The notes under the pieces are model-generated. The model was not told the DNA's origin. It searched no databases and was given only the letters and a program-made list of their open reading frames with translations. From Gnetum montanum (lineage: Eukaryota; Streptophyta; Gnetopsida; Gnetales; Gnetaceae): a DNA stretch of 64,000 bases. Location of the stretch: the NCBI GenBank assembly GCA_015680685.1, contig MNCI01004172.1:104181-168180 (forward strand), in the 5' to 3' direction. Made by a program: the position numbers and the translations under genes. Positions 45,251 through 56,546 of the stretch are shown one piece after another. Position 1 is the stretch's first letter, and each line of letters opens with the position of its first letter.

Positions 45251-46024
45251 CTTCTCCATCCTATGTTAATCTTGTCATGGAATGTTTGGGGTCTTACTAA
45301 TATACTTTGGACAAAAAAGTTTAGTGCTTTTCTTTGCATAGGATATTTAGTTCATGATTTTATTCTTCTTCAAGAGATTAAGATTTCCCATTCAAATATA
45401 TTTATGGCTAGTAATAGTATTATTCATGATTGTACAATATTATTTACTAATCATAATATTAGTCAAGGTGGTGTAGCTTTCATTATTAATCATTTTTTAA
45501 CTAAAAAAATTATCTCTCATGGTAGAGATAATTTTGTTGTCTTGGTTATTCTTTAAGGTGTTTCAAGTCCTTTTAGTATTTGCAATATCTATGCCCCTAC
45601 TACTTTTACAATAGAATTATTTTGTAGCATTTTCTTCTCTAAAGTTTGCTAAACATTCCTTGGCTTTTTGGTGGTGATATCAATATGACTGAAAATTATT
45701 ATGATAAAATTAATGGAGTTGCTTCTCAACTTGCATGCCATGAGCTTTCTACTTGGTTTAATGTTAATCAAATGTTTGTCATAATGATTGGTTTACCTGG
45801 TCTGACCACTGTGAAGGTAATAATTGGATGTTTGAAAGACTTGACTAATTTTATTTTCCCAATTATTGTTTTGGGTTCTATGATGGCAAGGTTACAATTC
45901 ATAAAGATGCAACTCTTTTAGACAATTTTCCAATTTCTCTTAATTTGAAACTTGGTATTAAACCTCTAATTCAATGTTATGAGCTTTTCCATATGAATGC
46001 AACTTTATTTCTTACCTGATGAGA

Positions 46025-46150
46025 GTGGTTACTCTAGCAGTTTATTCTAATTATTAGAGCAGTTACTCTAGTGGTTTATTCTAATTATTAGAGGAATTAC
46101 TCTAGCAGTTTATTCTAGTTATTAGAGTGGTTACTCTAATTACTAGAGTA
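46025..46150 (+). repeat. 34-bp tandem array in U3
   Basis: Three full units (46025-46058, 46059-46092, 46093-46126) and a partial fourth, each with TTACTCTAG and TTATTCTA-TTATTAGA words. It ends just before the TATA box CCTATAAATATAG near 46162. Confidence 0.9.
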
Positions 46151-46682
46151 GTTGCTCCCAAGCCTATAAATATAGTGCCCAGGCGGACAATTGGAAAAGA
46201 AGTTTTTTAGGAGTCAAGTAGCGAAACTCTTGTATTCTATTTGAAAGTTAGAGTATTTTCCAAGTGCCCACAGCAGGAGGTCAAAGTGTGGACGGATCTT
46301 TATTCGAGCATTGTGTACCTAAGCACACCTTGTGTATGGCAATAAAGATGAGCTCTTTGATTCATCCTTGTAGCACTTGAGATTTGTTTTCTTACGCATT
46401 TCTTTTATTCTATTTTCTTATGCATTTATTTTATTTTATGCACTTTAATTTCTGTTATTAGCATAGCAATTCATTTTGATCAATTAAGAAAATCGTTAAA
46501 TTACACAAGCACGGCCACTTCGAGCATGCGTGTAATGCTTGGTAATCTAGTAATGATTAGTATTTGGTAATCCCAATAGTGTTGCACTGGTTCAGGATGT
46601 GTACGAAAAGTGGGAATGGATGCTGGTGTTAGGATTAGTTAGAACTTAGTTAATGAGTAGTTAAGTTAAATTAGTCACTTAG

Positions 46683-47615
46683 TGATGAGACACGATATGC
46701 ACAAGCCACGATATCGCATCCCATGCGATATCGCGTACGCGATATCACGGTCCACCGTCAAATCTATAAATAAGAGGCTGCACTCCTCTCATTTCTCATC
46801 CTAGGCTTAAAGTAGGGAAACTCTGACAGTTTGATCACTCCAAAGATAGAATATTTTCCATGTGCCCGCAGTAGGTGTCCCCAAGTGAATGGATCTTTAT
46901 TCGAGCAGCTTTGTACCTGAACGCAAGTTGTGTATGGCAATAAAGACGAGCTTTGTGGATAAACCTTGTAGTGCATGGAATAGGATTTATTACATGTTAT
47001 TTATTACTTGTTGTAAGCACGGCATGAGTACGACTTGATTATGAGCATTGACGAATGTGTACAGCTAATCAAGGAATCAGCTACTTATCGCGATTAGTCT
47101 CTCTCGCCCTTAACTTGTAGAACGTGGGATAAGTACGGCTTGGCTACGAGCATCCACGGATGTGTACGGTTAGCCAAGGAATGGATGCTTATCACACTTA
47201 GGCTAGTTAAGTGCCTCAGTATGACCACTTTGGGCATGTGCGTTATGTGTGGTGATCTCAGTAACGATTAGCGTTTGGTAGCCACAGTTGCATAGTTCAG
47301 GGTGTATATGGTAAGTGGAAATGGATGCTGACGCTAGTTAATTTAGACTTAGGTCCTTAGTTAGAGTTAGTTAGCTTTCTCAACCCTTCACCCCATAGCA
47401 TAGGAGAAAAACCATAAAAGACCAAAAAAAATCATATACCTCGGACTTACTTAACCATACACTGTGACAACAACAAGTAAGTTTGGGAAGACAACGAATG
47501 ATTAACCCAAGTGTTCCATGGGGCGTTTAGGCATTTAGTTTGCGGAGTTTGACCGGATTGTGCATGCTACGCTCGTTTCGTATGGTTGAGTGTAGGGGTA
47601 CCTCGCCACTCATCA
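46683..47615 (+). repeat. 5' LTR
   Basis: 933 bp. U3 starts TGATGAGACACGATATGC and holds five GATATC/GATATG palindromic words before the TATA box (TCTATAAATAAGAGG, about 46763). A polyadenylation-type AATAAAG lies near 46940. The end is GGGGTACCTCGCCACTCATCA without its last base pair in the primer spacing. Confidence 0.95.
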
Positions 47616-47616
47616 T

Positions 47617-47635
47617 TGGCACCGTTGCTGGGGAC
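47617..47635 (+). promoter_or_regulatory. Primer-binding site (tRNA-Asp-like)
   Basis: TGGCACCGTTGCTGGGGAC, one base behind the LTR. It is close to TGGCGCCGTTGCCGGGG, the tRNA-Asp complement known from Athila/Tat-like elements. Confidence 0.85.
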
Positions 47636-47757
47636 AAAGTGTTTGTGCATCGAATAGAACATAAGGGATATCACTCACATTGTTGTGAGCCTTAATGAAC
47701 CTTTGGGTTAATTAAGATAAAAATTTATATAACGGTGAAACTAGCACACCGATAAAA

Positions 47758-50240
47758 ATGCCTTCTTCTCATAAGAGCAACTCACCACCTAAGGACCATA
47801 CACGAGACAATCGGCAAGATAAAAAACATAACCAAATTCAACCAAGTCCTAAACAATATAAGATGACATATACTCATCCCGATGAGTATATTCCTAACTT
47901 TACTTTTGTTCTCCATCAAGACGAACAACTGCGGTGGAGAGATTTGCAAGGTAACATTGTGTTACCCCTAGATCGATCAATCTCTCGTATGCTTTTCCAT
48001 GCCTTGGCATAGATTGGCATGCAAGAACATTATGCTGAATACATTGCAGAAGATTTTGACATGAGGGATTATTATCCCACAGATGCCCAACGTACGAGAG
48101 ATTTAAGGCAGGAGAGTCAACATGCACTATTGAAGGGCAAGATCCCACACGTCCTTAGTGAAATAAGAGATGAGGAACCCCTTATCATAGGTTCTTTAGC
48201 AAAAGATGTTCCCCCTCCTAACGATGGTGAGGAGGAAAGGTATCAAAACCTATGATCAATGATACATATCCTTGGTTCTGATGCTCATAAACACCAACTG
48301 TTCACAAAGGGAACAACCTCTCATGCTAAGGACGGACACTTTGATCGTCACCACGATCGGGGCCATAGTAGCCGAAGAGAAGGTAAGAAACATTGTCATG
48401 GCGATGGTTCCCCTTCTTCTTCCCCTTCTTCACATCACTCACCCTCTTCTTCCACATCTGGGTGTAGCCACCATGAACATAAAGGTGAGGATAAAAGTAA
48501 AAGAGATGAAAGACCTTGATGGGAAAGTCGAGAGAGAGGACAAGGGCAAGGACATAGGGAGAGTAGGGAACGACGTAGACATCATAGGCGTCATGAAAGA
48601 GATGATCATGACAAACCCCTACTCGCAACCCGAAGTATGCTTGACATAATGGAGGCAGTTAGGATTCCCAGAAGGCATTTAAAGGATAGTTGGATCAAAC
48701 ATTTAGACATGAATAATATCCCACGATTTGAAGGGTGATACAATGCTGATCTGCAAAATCATTTACAGGAATTCCACGATGCTTGTGCCTTGCAGAATAT
48801 AGATAGTGAGTGGTAGAAACTTAAGTTGTTCCCAAGGACACTCACCAAAGAAGCAGAGAGATGGTACCGATCCTTAGAACCAGAAACCATCAGGAGGTGG
48901 AGTATGATGCTAGAACTATTCAACGAAAAGTATCAAATGTACTCCAGAGTGTCCAATGTGCGTAAGCAGATCCAAGGCTGTAAGCAAGGTCATCACGAAC
49001 CCTTAGATGCTACCATGGCCTGCTACTACACATTGTTACATCATTGCCCGGGCCATGGGTACGCTCAACGGGATCAACTGCGCCACATCGTGGATGGGCT
49101 AAGGAATGAAACTAGACGAACCCTTGGGACTTATTCCCAAGGGAGGTTGTCACAACTTAGAGCCCATGAAGTGCAAAGTTTGTTGGAGCAAGTAGCAAAC
49201 AAATAAGGTGAGCTACGCAAAAGGGAAAGTGCGGAGGAGTACAACCGTGACCCCTCCCTTCGAAAGAAGGGAGTGAAATTTTGTGATGAAGAGGATGAGT
49301 CACCAATCGAAGAATTGGTGAACCGGAAAACCTTGCCAATCCAAAAATTAACAACAGAAATAGCGGCTAAGGTAGACGATGTATGGAGTTCTTTAGGCTC
49401 TAAAATTGAAACCTTCCTAAAAATTGTAGAAGAGTCTAAGGCAGAACACAGTAGTGACAAAGGTAAGAACAAGAGGAGAAATTTAAGCCCTGCACATAAC
49501 AAGGGTAAGGGAAAAATTACTAACTCCGATGTGGCTGTGGACTCTGACACAGATGATGATAGTGGATGTGAGGTCTGCTATTATGACCATCCTAAGGGAT
49601 GTTGCCCCATTATCTCACATCTACAGGAGTCTGGGGTGTATGCACTAAATCCAAGACTCAATCAATGGCAAACACCCCGAAGGTTACCCTATCCATAGGG
49701 TAACCCAAGGTAGTTCCACCAACCACTAATGTATTATCCAAGTGGAATGCCACCACAGCCCATTGGATAGCATCAGCAATGGCAATACCCACAGTCATGG
49801 GGGATGCCATCGTCGAAACAACAGTACCCTTACTGGCAGCCTGACCCTTATGGATATTATGTGCAGCAGTCGATTTCTCCAAGTGACTCTATGGGTCACG
49901 AAACCTCCAACCATCACTACCAAGCTCGGGAGTACTTCAAAAGGACTCCTTCTCCTCTAGGAGACACTCCATACCCACACCATCCTCCTAATCTACCCGC
50001 ACCTCTTCCACCACAAGTAGCTCCCGTAACACTCCTGCTCCAACAATTCAAGGGGAACTTCCTCCTCAACCACAGCAACGTCATGCTACAGGAGCTGTAA
50101 ATATCCAACCTGCTGCTGGTTCTAACAATTGTAAAAAGAGAAGACCTTACTTCAGAACCAAAAGCCCAGACAAACTCTTGCAACAGCAAGTGGTTGAGGC
50201 CATGTATACTCCTCCACCATCTAACACTTCGGAGCACCCT
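47758..50240 (+). pseudogene. gag, best-preserved copy
   Basis: From ATG 47758 (MPSSHKSNSPP). N-terminal part with DEYIPNFTFVLHQDEQLRWR (about 47880-47945), then a His/Arg/Ser-rich segment (48260-48600). Capsid-like core at 48640-49200: MEAVRIPRRHLK, FHDACALQNIDSEW, KLFPRTLTKEAERWYRSLEP, MMLELFNEKYQMYSRVSN and LRHIVDGLRNETRRTLGTY. A coiled region follows (49280-49480), then the knuckle GCEVCYYDHPKGCCP (49567-49611) and a Pro/Gln/Tyr-rich tail. The frame is interrupted by about seven stops (for example TAG at 48012 and 48816, TAA at 49204) and shifts near 50100. Gag assembles the virus-like particle. Confidence 0.85.
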
Positions 50241-50258
50241 TCAGTCCAATAGGGCGTA

Positions 50259-50879
50259 ATGCATACAGTTATGTTAATGCATACCATAACTGACTGGATC
50301 AAGGTAGGCTGCCTTCCTAGGAAACTAACTGACCCTGGGAGTCCCTTAATCTATTTACAGATCGTCGGAAATGAACCATATAGGACTCTTCTTGACTCAG
50401 GTTTTGGAGTCAACTTAATTTCACAAAAGATGTATCACGCCTGGAACTTGCCCCAACTTAAGAAGAGCAACATTCAACTGGAGTTGGTAGACCAGTCTAT
50501 CACCATTCCCTTGGGATTGGTGGAGGAAGTTATTACCACTGTGTGTGGTTGGTCTTACCCAGTTGATTTTCTGGTGATTGAAGTGAACAACAACGAAGGG
50601 GACTTCTCGATTATAATGGAAAGGGCATGGCTTAGTACGGTAGATGCATGCCTTAGGATCCGTGATCTTTCCTTGGAAATTTCTAAGATAAACATATGTG
50701 GAAAGATTGAGAAGAGGAAAGTTCCATGCATCACATATAGTGATTCATCGAGTGATGACATGGAGGGATGCTCATCTCCTCCATGCAGTAGGTGTGCCCT
50801 TGAAACTTTGCAACAAAGATGCCTGTATGTAGCAACCACACAACTAGTAGTAGAAACCCCGTGGTTGAAAGCTACTTGA
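50259..50879 (+). CDS. Retroviral-type aspartic protease, intact ORF
   Basis: A 206-residue open frame directly behind gag. The catalytic box LLDSGFGVNLIS has DSG at residues 46-48. The beta-rich middle includes LELVDQSITIPLG and CGWSYPVDFLVIEVN. The C-terminal flap/hydrophobic motif reads IIMERAWLSTVDA (residues 118-130), where the related copies have IIMGRAWL. Proteases of this kind process gag and pol in the particle. It lies in a different frame from the end of gag, so it would need frameshifting or fusion, or gag has shifted by mutation. The frame stays open past the domain into a Ser/Asp/Cys-rich tail. The ATG at 50259 may not be the natural start, since the region continues upstream in gag. 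Confidence 0.75.
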   Translation: MHTVMLMHTITDWIKVGCLPRKLTDPGSPLIYLQIVGNEPYRTLLDSGFGVNLISQKMYHAWNLPQLKKSNIQLELVDQSITIPLGLVEEVITTVCGWSYPVDFLVIEVNNNEGDFSIIMERAWLSTVDACLRIRDLSLEISKINICGKIEKRKVPCITYSDSSSDDMEGCSSPPCSRCALETLQQRCLYVATTQLVVETPWLKAT

Positions 50880-53021
50880 AGGAGCAGAAAAATATGCATG
50901 GAATGAACTGAGGATACCCATGCCAACAACGAGGGCATAGACACACTGAAACATGAGCATCACCAACTTCCACCCCTCAACCTAAGAACATCAGTTGGGA
51001 GAAGTTGGGCACTTCTACGAAATTCAAACAAACGCTCATTATTTCGGATCTCTCCCTTACAACTTAGCTATGGGGGAGATGGCCACCTATGCTGATCATA
51101 TGGGGCCCTGAGTTCTTTTTCGATTTTTTTTTACATGTTTTTGTTTTACAACATTTTTGTTTTACACATTTTTGTTTTACAAATTTCTTTAACTTTTCTA
51201 ATTTTTGTTTTAAAACATCGTTATACTTTTCCATTTTTTGTGTGAGTGTGTGTGTGTATCCACCCTATAAGTTTGTCCCATAATAAGTGTTCAGAATGAT
51301 GATATGAATTGTTTTCATATTGATTGCTAATGTTTGATTTTTACCTTTAAGTCACAATGTTGATACTAAGGTATGTTTCTTTTGATATGGCAGGCAATGA
51401 GATCACTTCATCCATCCATCCACCAATTTCTATGGTTTCTCTTGGCTTGGAAATGTACAGTTCCCTTCTAATAAGAACTTTAACGAATCGGTGACTGGGT
51501 ATTTCTCAAACTAAGGAAGGACTCAAGGATTGAAAAGGGTGTGACTTCAAGGGAACTTGATGCTTTTGTGTTGGTCATTCTCTTGGGTGCTTAGATGTTT
51601 CTTCTTGAGTTTTCTTACCGTTCCGATGTTACCCAATTATCGGAAGCTGAGACAATAAAAATAAGAAGTCTTTGCATGGTGTGGTTCTCATGCATAAAAA
51701 CACAAAACATAAAAAACAAAAAAAAAAACTAAGTGAGAATTCAAAGCACACCCCTTAGACAAAATAAAATTTGGGCTACACGCACTGGTTATGAAACCAA
51801 AAGTGTTCCCTCTAACTAAGGCCCTTCTCGCTTCCCATTTTCTCATTTGTTTCGTCGGAATGGTGGTGGCTCTTTGGAGATGCATCCTCATTATCCAAGT
51901 GGATGGTTTAGCTGAATGCATTGATGTGAAGTCACTGGATGTGGTTGGTTTGAGGCCAGAGTTGGAATGAGAATTGCTAAGTCACATTAATCACAAACAC
52001 ACAAGGGGGCTGTACACCACCTTGTTCTTGAGATTCCATTCCATTCTCTCCTCTCCATCCTTCTCTCCATTATTCACCTCATTGCCAGTTGTATCATTAG
52101 TGTATATATTTTGGTTGATACATTGTTTTCTTTTTGGTAAAAGCTTGTGGTTAAGAATTTAACTCTTGTTCCAAAAGACATTCCCAGAGCCTATGGACTC
52201 TTTGAATGTGGGTTTGTTAGGGCACTAAGGGCTTGAGCCTGCTTTGGGGAGGACCCACTAACCTTCCTCTTTGGAACATTAGTTAACTTCTTTCCCTTTA
52301 CATTTTGCAATTAATTATTATTTTGTTCATTACCATCTTGACATCCAATTCACTGATGTTTTCAGTTGTCCCTTTTTATCTATCTTTCTTACTCATTTCC
52401 TTTCTCCATTCTAATGCTACCGAAGGTTCGCGATTAGTCATGGGGGTATGAGGCCCGATTTTTTCGATTTTCTCCTAGCCCCGAAATCTTTGATTTTCTT
52501 CCTAACCCTTACACCTTTGGTAGTCATCATTACTATATCTCCCGATCGATATCAGCCATACCACAACCTAGCCAATGAACCTACACCAAAGCAAGGTATT
52601 AATTACATGATGATTCAATTACCCTTGCTAATATATGATTGTGTTGTGTGTGCAGATGGCAATCATACAAAAATGGATTGGATTTGGAGCAAACACTTGG
52701 AATGGAATAGCACTAAAGAAGCCATGCAAGGAGCAAGATGGATAGCACGCTTATCGAAGGACAACGGAAGGTGCAATCTTGGCGTTGGCAGTAACAACAC
52801 TTCTTTCTATCTCTCTCTTTCTCTCAAGCTACCAACTAAGGCCTACTGTCATTGTAATAAGGTGTTCACCCTTGTTGTCATGAACACCAATTTTGTCAAG
52901 TCTTGTAATAATGATCCATTCACATGTCATCTCATTAGTTCCATTTCCCTCAATAATTCCATACCTTCCTACTATTATTGTAAGGAACTTAAGGACGAGT
53001 TTTCATTCAGTCATGGGGGTA
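50880..53021 (+). other. Non-coding 3' half of the gag-protease element
   Basis: Holds the pyrimidine tract (51110-51240) with a (GT)n run at 51240-51258, a TTTTGATATGGCAGGCAATG segment near 51380 that is also found in the element at 55787, the conserved block GAGCCTGCTTTGGGGAGGAC (52235-52254), and a polypurine tract TCATGGGGGTA (53011-53021). The 209-codon ORF at 52448-53077 crosses into the LTR and has no family features. Confidence 0.65.
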
Positions 53022-53903
53022 TGATGAGACATGATATGCACCGCGATATCGCGTTCCGCCACCAAATCTATAAATAAGAGGCGACACTCCCCTCATTTCT
53101 CATCCTAGGCTTAAAGTAGGGAAACTCTGGTAGTTTGATCACTCTAGAGATAGAATATTTTCCATGTGCCCACAGTAGGACTCCCCAAGTGAATGGATCT
53201 TTATTCGAGCAGCTTTGTACCTGAACGCAAGTTGTGTATGGCAATAAAGATGAGCTTTGTGGATAAACCTTGTAGTGCATGGAATAGGATTTATTACATG
53301 TTGTAAGCGCGGCATGAGTACGACTTGATTATGAGCATTGACGAATGTGTACAGCTAATCAAGGAATCGGCTACTTATCGCGATTAGTCTCTCTCACCCT
53401 TAACTCCTAGAACGTGGGATAAGTACGACTTGGCTATGAGCATCCACGGATGTGTACGGTAGCCAAGGAATGGATGCTTATCACACTTAGGCTAGTTAAG
53501 TGCCTCAGTACGACCACTTTGGGCATGTGCGTTATGTGTGGTGATCCCAGTAACGATAGCGTTTGGTAGCCATAGTTGCATAGTTCAGGGTGTGTACGGT
53601 AAGTGGGAATGGATGCTGATGCTAGTTAATTTAGACTTAGGTCCTTAGCTAGAGTTAGTTAGCTTTCTCAACCCTTCACCCCATAGCATAGGTGAAAAAC
53701 CATAAAAGACCAAAAAAAATCATATACCTCGGACTTACTTAACCATACACTGTGACAACAACAAGTAAGTTTGGGAAGACAACGAATGATTAACCCAAGT
53801 GTTCCATGGGGCATTTAGGCATTTAGTCTACGGAGTTCGACCGGATTGCGCGTGCTATGCTCGTTTCGTATGGTTGAGTGTAGGGGTACCTCGCCACTCA
53901 TCA
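53022..53903 (+). repeat. 3' LTR
   Basis: 882 bp. Compared with the 5' LTR it lacks about 37 bp of the GATATC cluster at the start and 14 bp near 53300 (TTATTTATTACTTG in the 5' copy). Otherwise very similar. Confidence 0.95.
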
Positions 53904-54770
53904 CTTAGTTATCTCTCTCCTTCCCTACTAGTGCAAGACATAAAAATATAAAAGCTATAAAAATCATATGCCTCAAGCTTACTTAACCATACAATCGTGA
54001 CATACAGGTAAGCTTGGGAAGACAATGATCAACCAACCCATCCTTGTTCCACAAGGGCCCATAAGCACTTAGTCCTTGGAATTCAACCAAATCATGCATG
54101 AAACGCTCGTATTTGAATGGTTGAGTGTAGGGGTACCTTGTTGCTCATCATTATCCTTTCTGGAAAATGTATTTTGACATCTCTCTAGAATGTAGAAATG
54201 AGATCCCTTGGTAAATTAGGTTGGACTGATTGGTAGTTGCATGCTATATATCGTGCTTGTAATTTTGCGCATTGATTGGTAGGTGAGATTGAAAAAAAAT
54301 CTATGATGAAATTTAATAGATCAACATTGCTTTACATAATGATCCCTTTAATATTAATCTTCAACAATGACTTACTTATGTTTGCTCTGTCAAACAAAAA
54401 TGGGATATGCATAATGCTAGGAGTGCTTTCATTAAGAGTCCTCTCAACTAGTTAAAAGTAGAGGGAGAACTATGCAAAAAAATTAAATTAAATTAAATTA
54501 AATTCTTAAAAGGTAAAGGTAATTTGCCTATTATTGACTTCATGAAAGTTGATGGTCTATGAATGGGTTATTAAGCAACCATGCCTTTTTCCTCCCTTTT
54601 ATTTCCTTACATGCATAATTATTGGATTAGTTGGTTTGAGTGTCAAAGTCTCTATGGCATTAATGTTTCTTAAAATTCTACATTTTTTGATTTGTTGAAT
54701 AGTTTGGATAGAAGTGTAGCTATTCAAGATTCTCATAAAGGTTTTCTTGATTTTTTTGAATTAATGGCCA

Positions 54771-55699
54771 TAATGAGCAATGAAGGTACCCCTATGCTCA
54801 ACCATACGAATCATGAAGTGTTCACGCATGATCCAGTCGAATTCCATGGACTTTATGTCTTCTAGTACACTAGTCTTCTAGAAAGTGAACCTTGCCCTAA
54901 TGGTCATTTTTTGTCATCCCAATTACACTTGTGATGTACAAAGATATGGTTAAGTATAATTGAGGCATATGATTTTTATTGTGTTATGTTTTATGTTTTT
55001 TGGTACTTAAAGAGAGAGATGAAGTGGTTTAATAACTAATCTAGTTTAACTACTTGACTAATCTCTGACTAGTCCTAACATAAGAATCTAGTCCCACTTT
55101 CTATACACATCTTGAACCCACGTATCCACTATTGGATTACCAAGCACTATGCTACTAGGTGAACCAAGCATTAATACTATTAGGATTGCCAAGAGAATAC
55201 ATGTTTACACTTGAAGCGATCATACTTATGTGCTTAATCTACTTATCTTAATTAATTAAATAATTGCTTAAAGTATAATTGAGCTTGATTAATTACATAT
55301 TCAAAGAAAACAATAAATGCATAAATAAATCATGAATCTATTCTAAGTGTTGCAAGGTTTGATCAAAAGGCTCATCTTTATTGTCATACACACTAGTGTG
55401 ATTCAAGCATAATAGTGCTTGAATAAAGACCATACACTTTTTGACTCTTGCTATGGGCACTTAGAGAAATATTTTAACTCTAAAATGAAAAAACTACAAG
55501 AGCTCTACTACAACTATGACTTGACTCCCATAAACACTACTGTGAGCTCATATTTATAGTTTTTATTATAGGGCTACATTGATGGGGCCCCATAGACATA
55601 GCAAATGCTACGTTGATGTGGCCTCGTCGATGGGGTAACATGATGTAAACATGGCCTCTTTGATGGGGGCCCATTAATGTGATACTTTGACACTCATCA
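54771..55699 (-). repeat. 3' LTR of the ORF3-containing element
   Basis: 929 bp, printed TAATGAGCAATGAAGGTACC...GACACTCATCA. The terminal TG has become TA. The outer sequence is closest to the solo LTR ending at 54150 (TGATGAGCAACAAGGTACC). Its U3 has GATGGGGCCC-type words near 55570-55680 instead of GATATC palindromes. Followed by polypurine-tract complement TACTCCCATGACTGAATG. Confidence 0.8.
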
Positions 55700-55786
55700 T
55701 ACTCCCATGACTGAATGAAAACACATCCTCAAGTTCCTTTAGAAAATTGAGAAGGTATGGGATTATTGACTAACTCTTGACACAAC

Positions 55787-56546
55787 TGATGAGTGGCGAG
55801 GTACCCCTACACTCAACCATATGAATATGAGTGTTTCATGCATGATCCGGTCAAACTCCAAGGATTAAGTGCTTACACGCCTTAATGGAACACTCAAGGT
55901 TAATCAATCGTTGTCTTCCCAAACTTACTTGTATTGTCATAGTTGTATGGTTAAGTAAGCTTGAGGTATATGATTTTTATAGCTTTTTGTCTTTTTATGT
56001 CTTCTGCTAATAAAGGAGAGGGAGAGAGGACTAAGTGACTAACTCACATTAACTATTCATTAACTAGTTTCTAAATGTTCCTAACACTAGTATCCATTCC
56101 CACTTGTCGTACATATCCTGAACCAGTGCAACGTTGTTGAGATTACCAAATGTTAATCGTTACTAGGTTACCAAGCGCTACACGCATGCTCGAAGAGGTC
56201 GTACTAAGTGTATTTAAGTAAGGGGGTTGAAGGTTGAGAAAGATATTAATTAACTAGGAAAGCATTAAACAATCAGTAATTACTAATTAGCTTAATTTGT
56301 ATGTTGCAAGGTTTATCATAAAGTTCGTCTTTATTGCCATACACAAAATTATGCTCAGGTACAAATTGCTCAAATAAAGATCCATTCACTCTATGACTCC
56401 TACTGTGGGAACATAGAAATAATTATAACTCTGGAATAACAAAACTACAAGAATTTGGCTAAGGGTCTAAGTCTAACTCCCTTGAACAAAGGGCACCGCC
56501 TCTTATTTATAGAAGATGAGGTAGGACGCGATATCACAGCTCATCA
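55787..56546 (-). repeat. 3' LTR of the 55787 element
   Basis: 760 bp, printed TGATGAGTGGCGAGGTACC...ATATCACAGCTCATCA, then the tract complement TACCCCCATGACTGAATG. Confidence 0.93.

Larger units (their letters stand above)
46683..53903 (+). mobile_element. Complete non-autonomous gag-protease LTR element (TSD CTTAG)
   Basis: A 7221-bp element with LTRs at both ends and the identical duplication CTTAG at 46678-46682 and 53904-53908. Internal order: primer site, gag, protease, pyrimidine tract, about 1.9 kb of conserved non-coding sequence, polypurine tract. RT, RNase H, integrase and ORF3 are absent, so it must have been moved by enzymes of an autonomous relative such as the one at 16.5-26.7 kb. 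LTRs are about 97% alike by eye apart from two indels, so this is one of the youngest insertions in the window. Confidence 0.93.
46017..54150 (+). repeat. Solo LTR split by a nested element
   Basis: The LTR parts are 46017-46682 and 53909-54150, about 908 bp without the nested element and its second target copy. It begins TGATGAGAGTGG and ends TTGCTCATCA. The flanks TTACC (46012-46016) and TTATC (54151-54155) are a near-perfect duplication. No primer site or polypurine tract is present, so it was a solo LTR in the LINE. Its U3 has a 34-bp tandem array in place of the GATATC cluster. Confidence 0.85.
43100..54770 (+). mobile_element. L1-type LINE, split by three LTR insertions
   Basis: Plus-strand non-LTR element: ORF1 with DUF4283-like and zinc-knuckle parts, then ORF2 starting with an AP-type endonuclease. 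LTR sequences interrupt it at 43582-44533 (solo LTR) and 46017-54150 (solo LTR holding another element). It is cut at 54771 by a minus-strand element. No clear RT domain survives after 54151, and no poly(A) end is seen. The start near 43100 is approximate. Confidence 0.75.
45263..54770 (+). pseudogene. LINE ORF2 endonuclease part, interrupted
   Basis: From ATG 45263: MLILSWNVWGL (the N motif of AP endonucleases), FILLQEIKI (catalytic Glu), GGVAFIINH, then from 45646 WLFGGDINMTE (the D-x-N motif). Frame changes occur near 45560 and 45790. At 46016 the coding sequence is broken by an LTR and resumes at 54151 in a plausible continuation (YPFWKMYFDI). Downstream sequence to 54770 is too decayed to identify an RT. 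Confidence 0.7.

Noticed and set aside
46025-46150. CRISPR-like regular array
   Set aside because: The 34-bp units are adjacent without unique spacers and lie in the U3 of a plant LTR.
48259-48649. Overlapping ORFs in the His/Arg/Ser-rich part of gag
   Set aside because: Only the frame with the His/Ser/Arg-rich composition corresponds to gag in the sister copies. The Met-rich alternative frame is a shadow.
49131-49550. 139-codon minus-strand ORF inside gag
   Set aside because: Shadow of the well-supported plus-strand gag. Hydrophobic low-complexity translation without homology.
52448-53077. 209-codon ORF across the 3' end and LTR of the 46683 element
   Set aside because: The corresponding region of the element at 55787 is not open in the same way, and the ORF runs through the polypurine tract and LTR start, so it is not a conserved gene.
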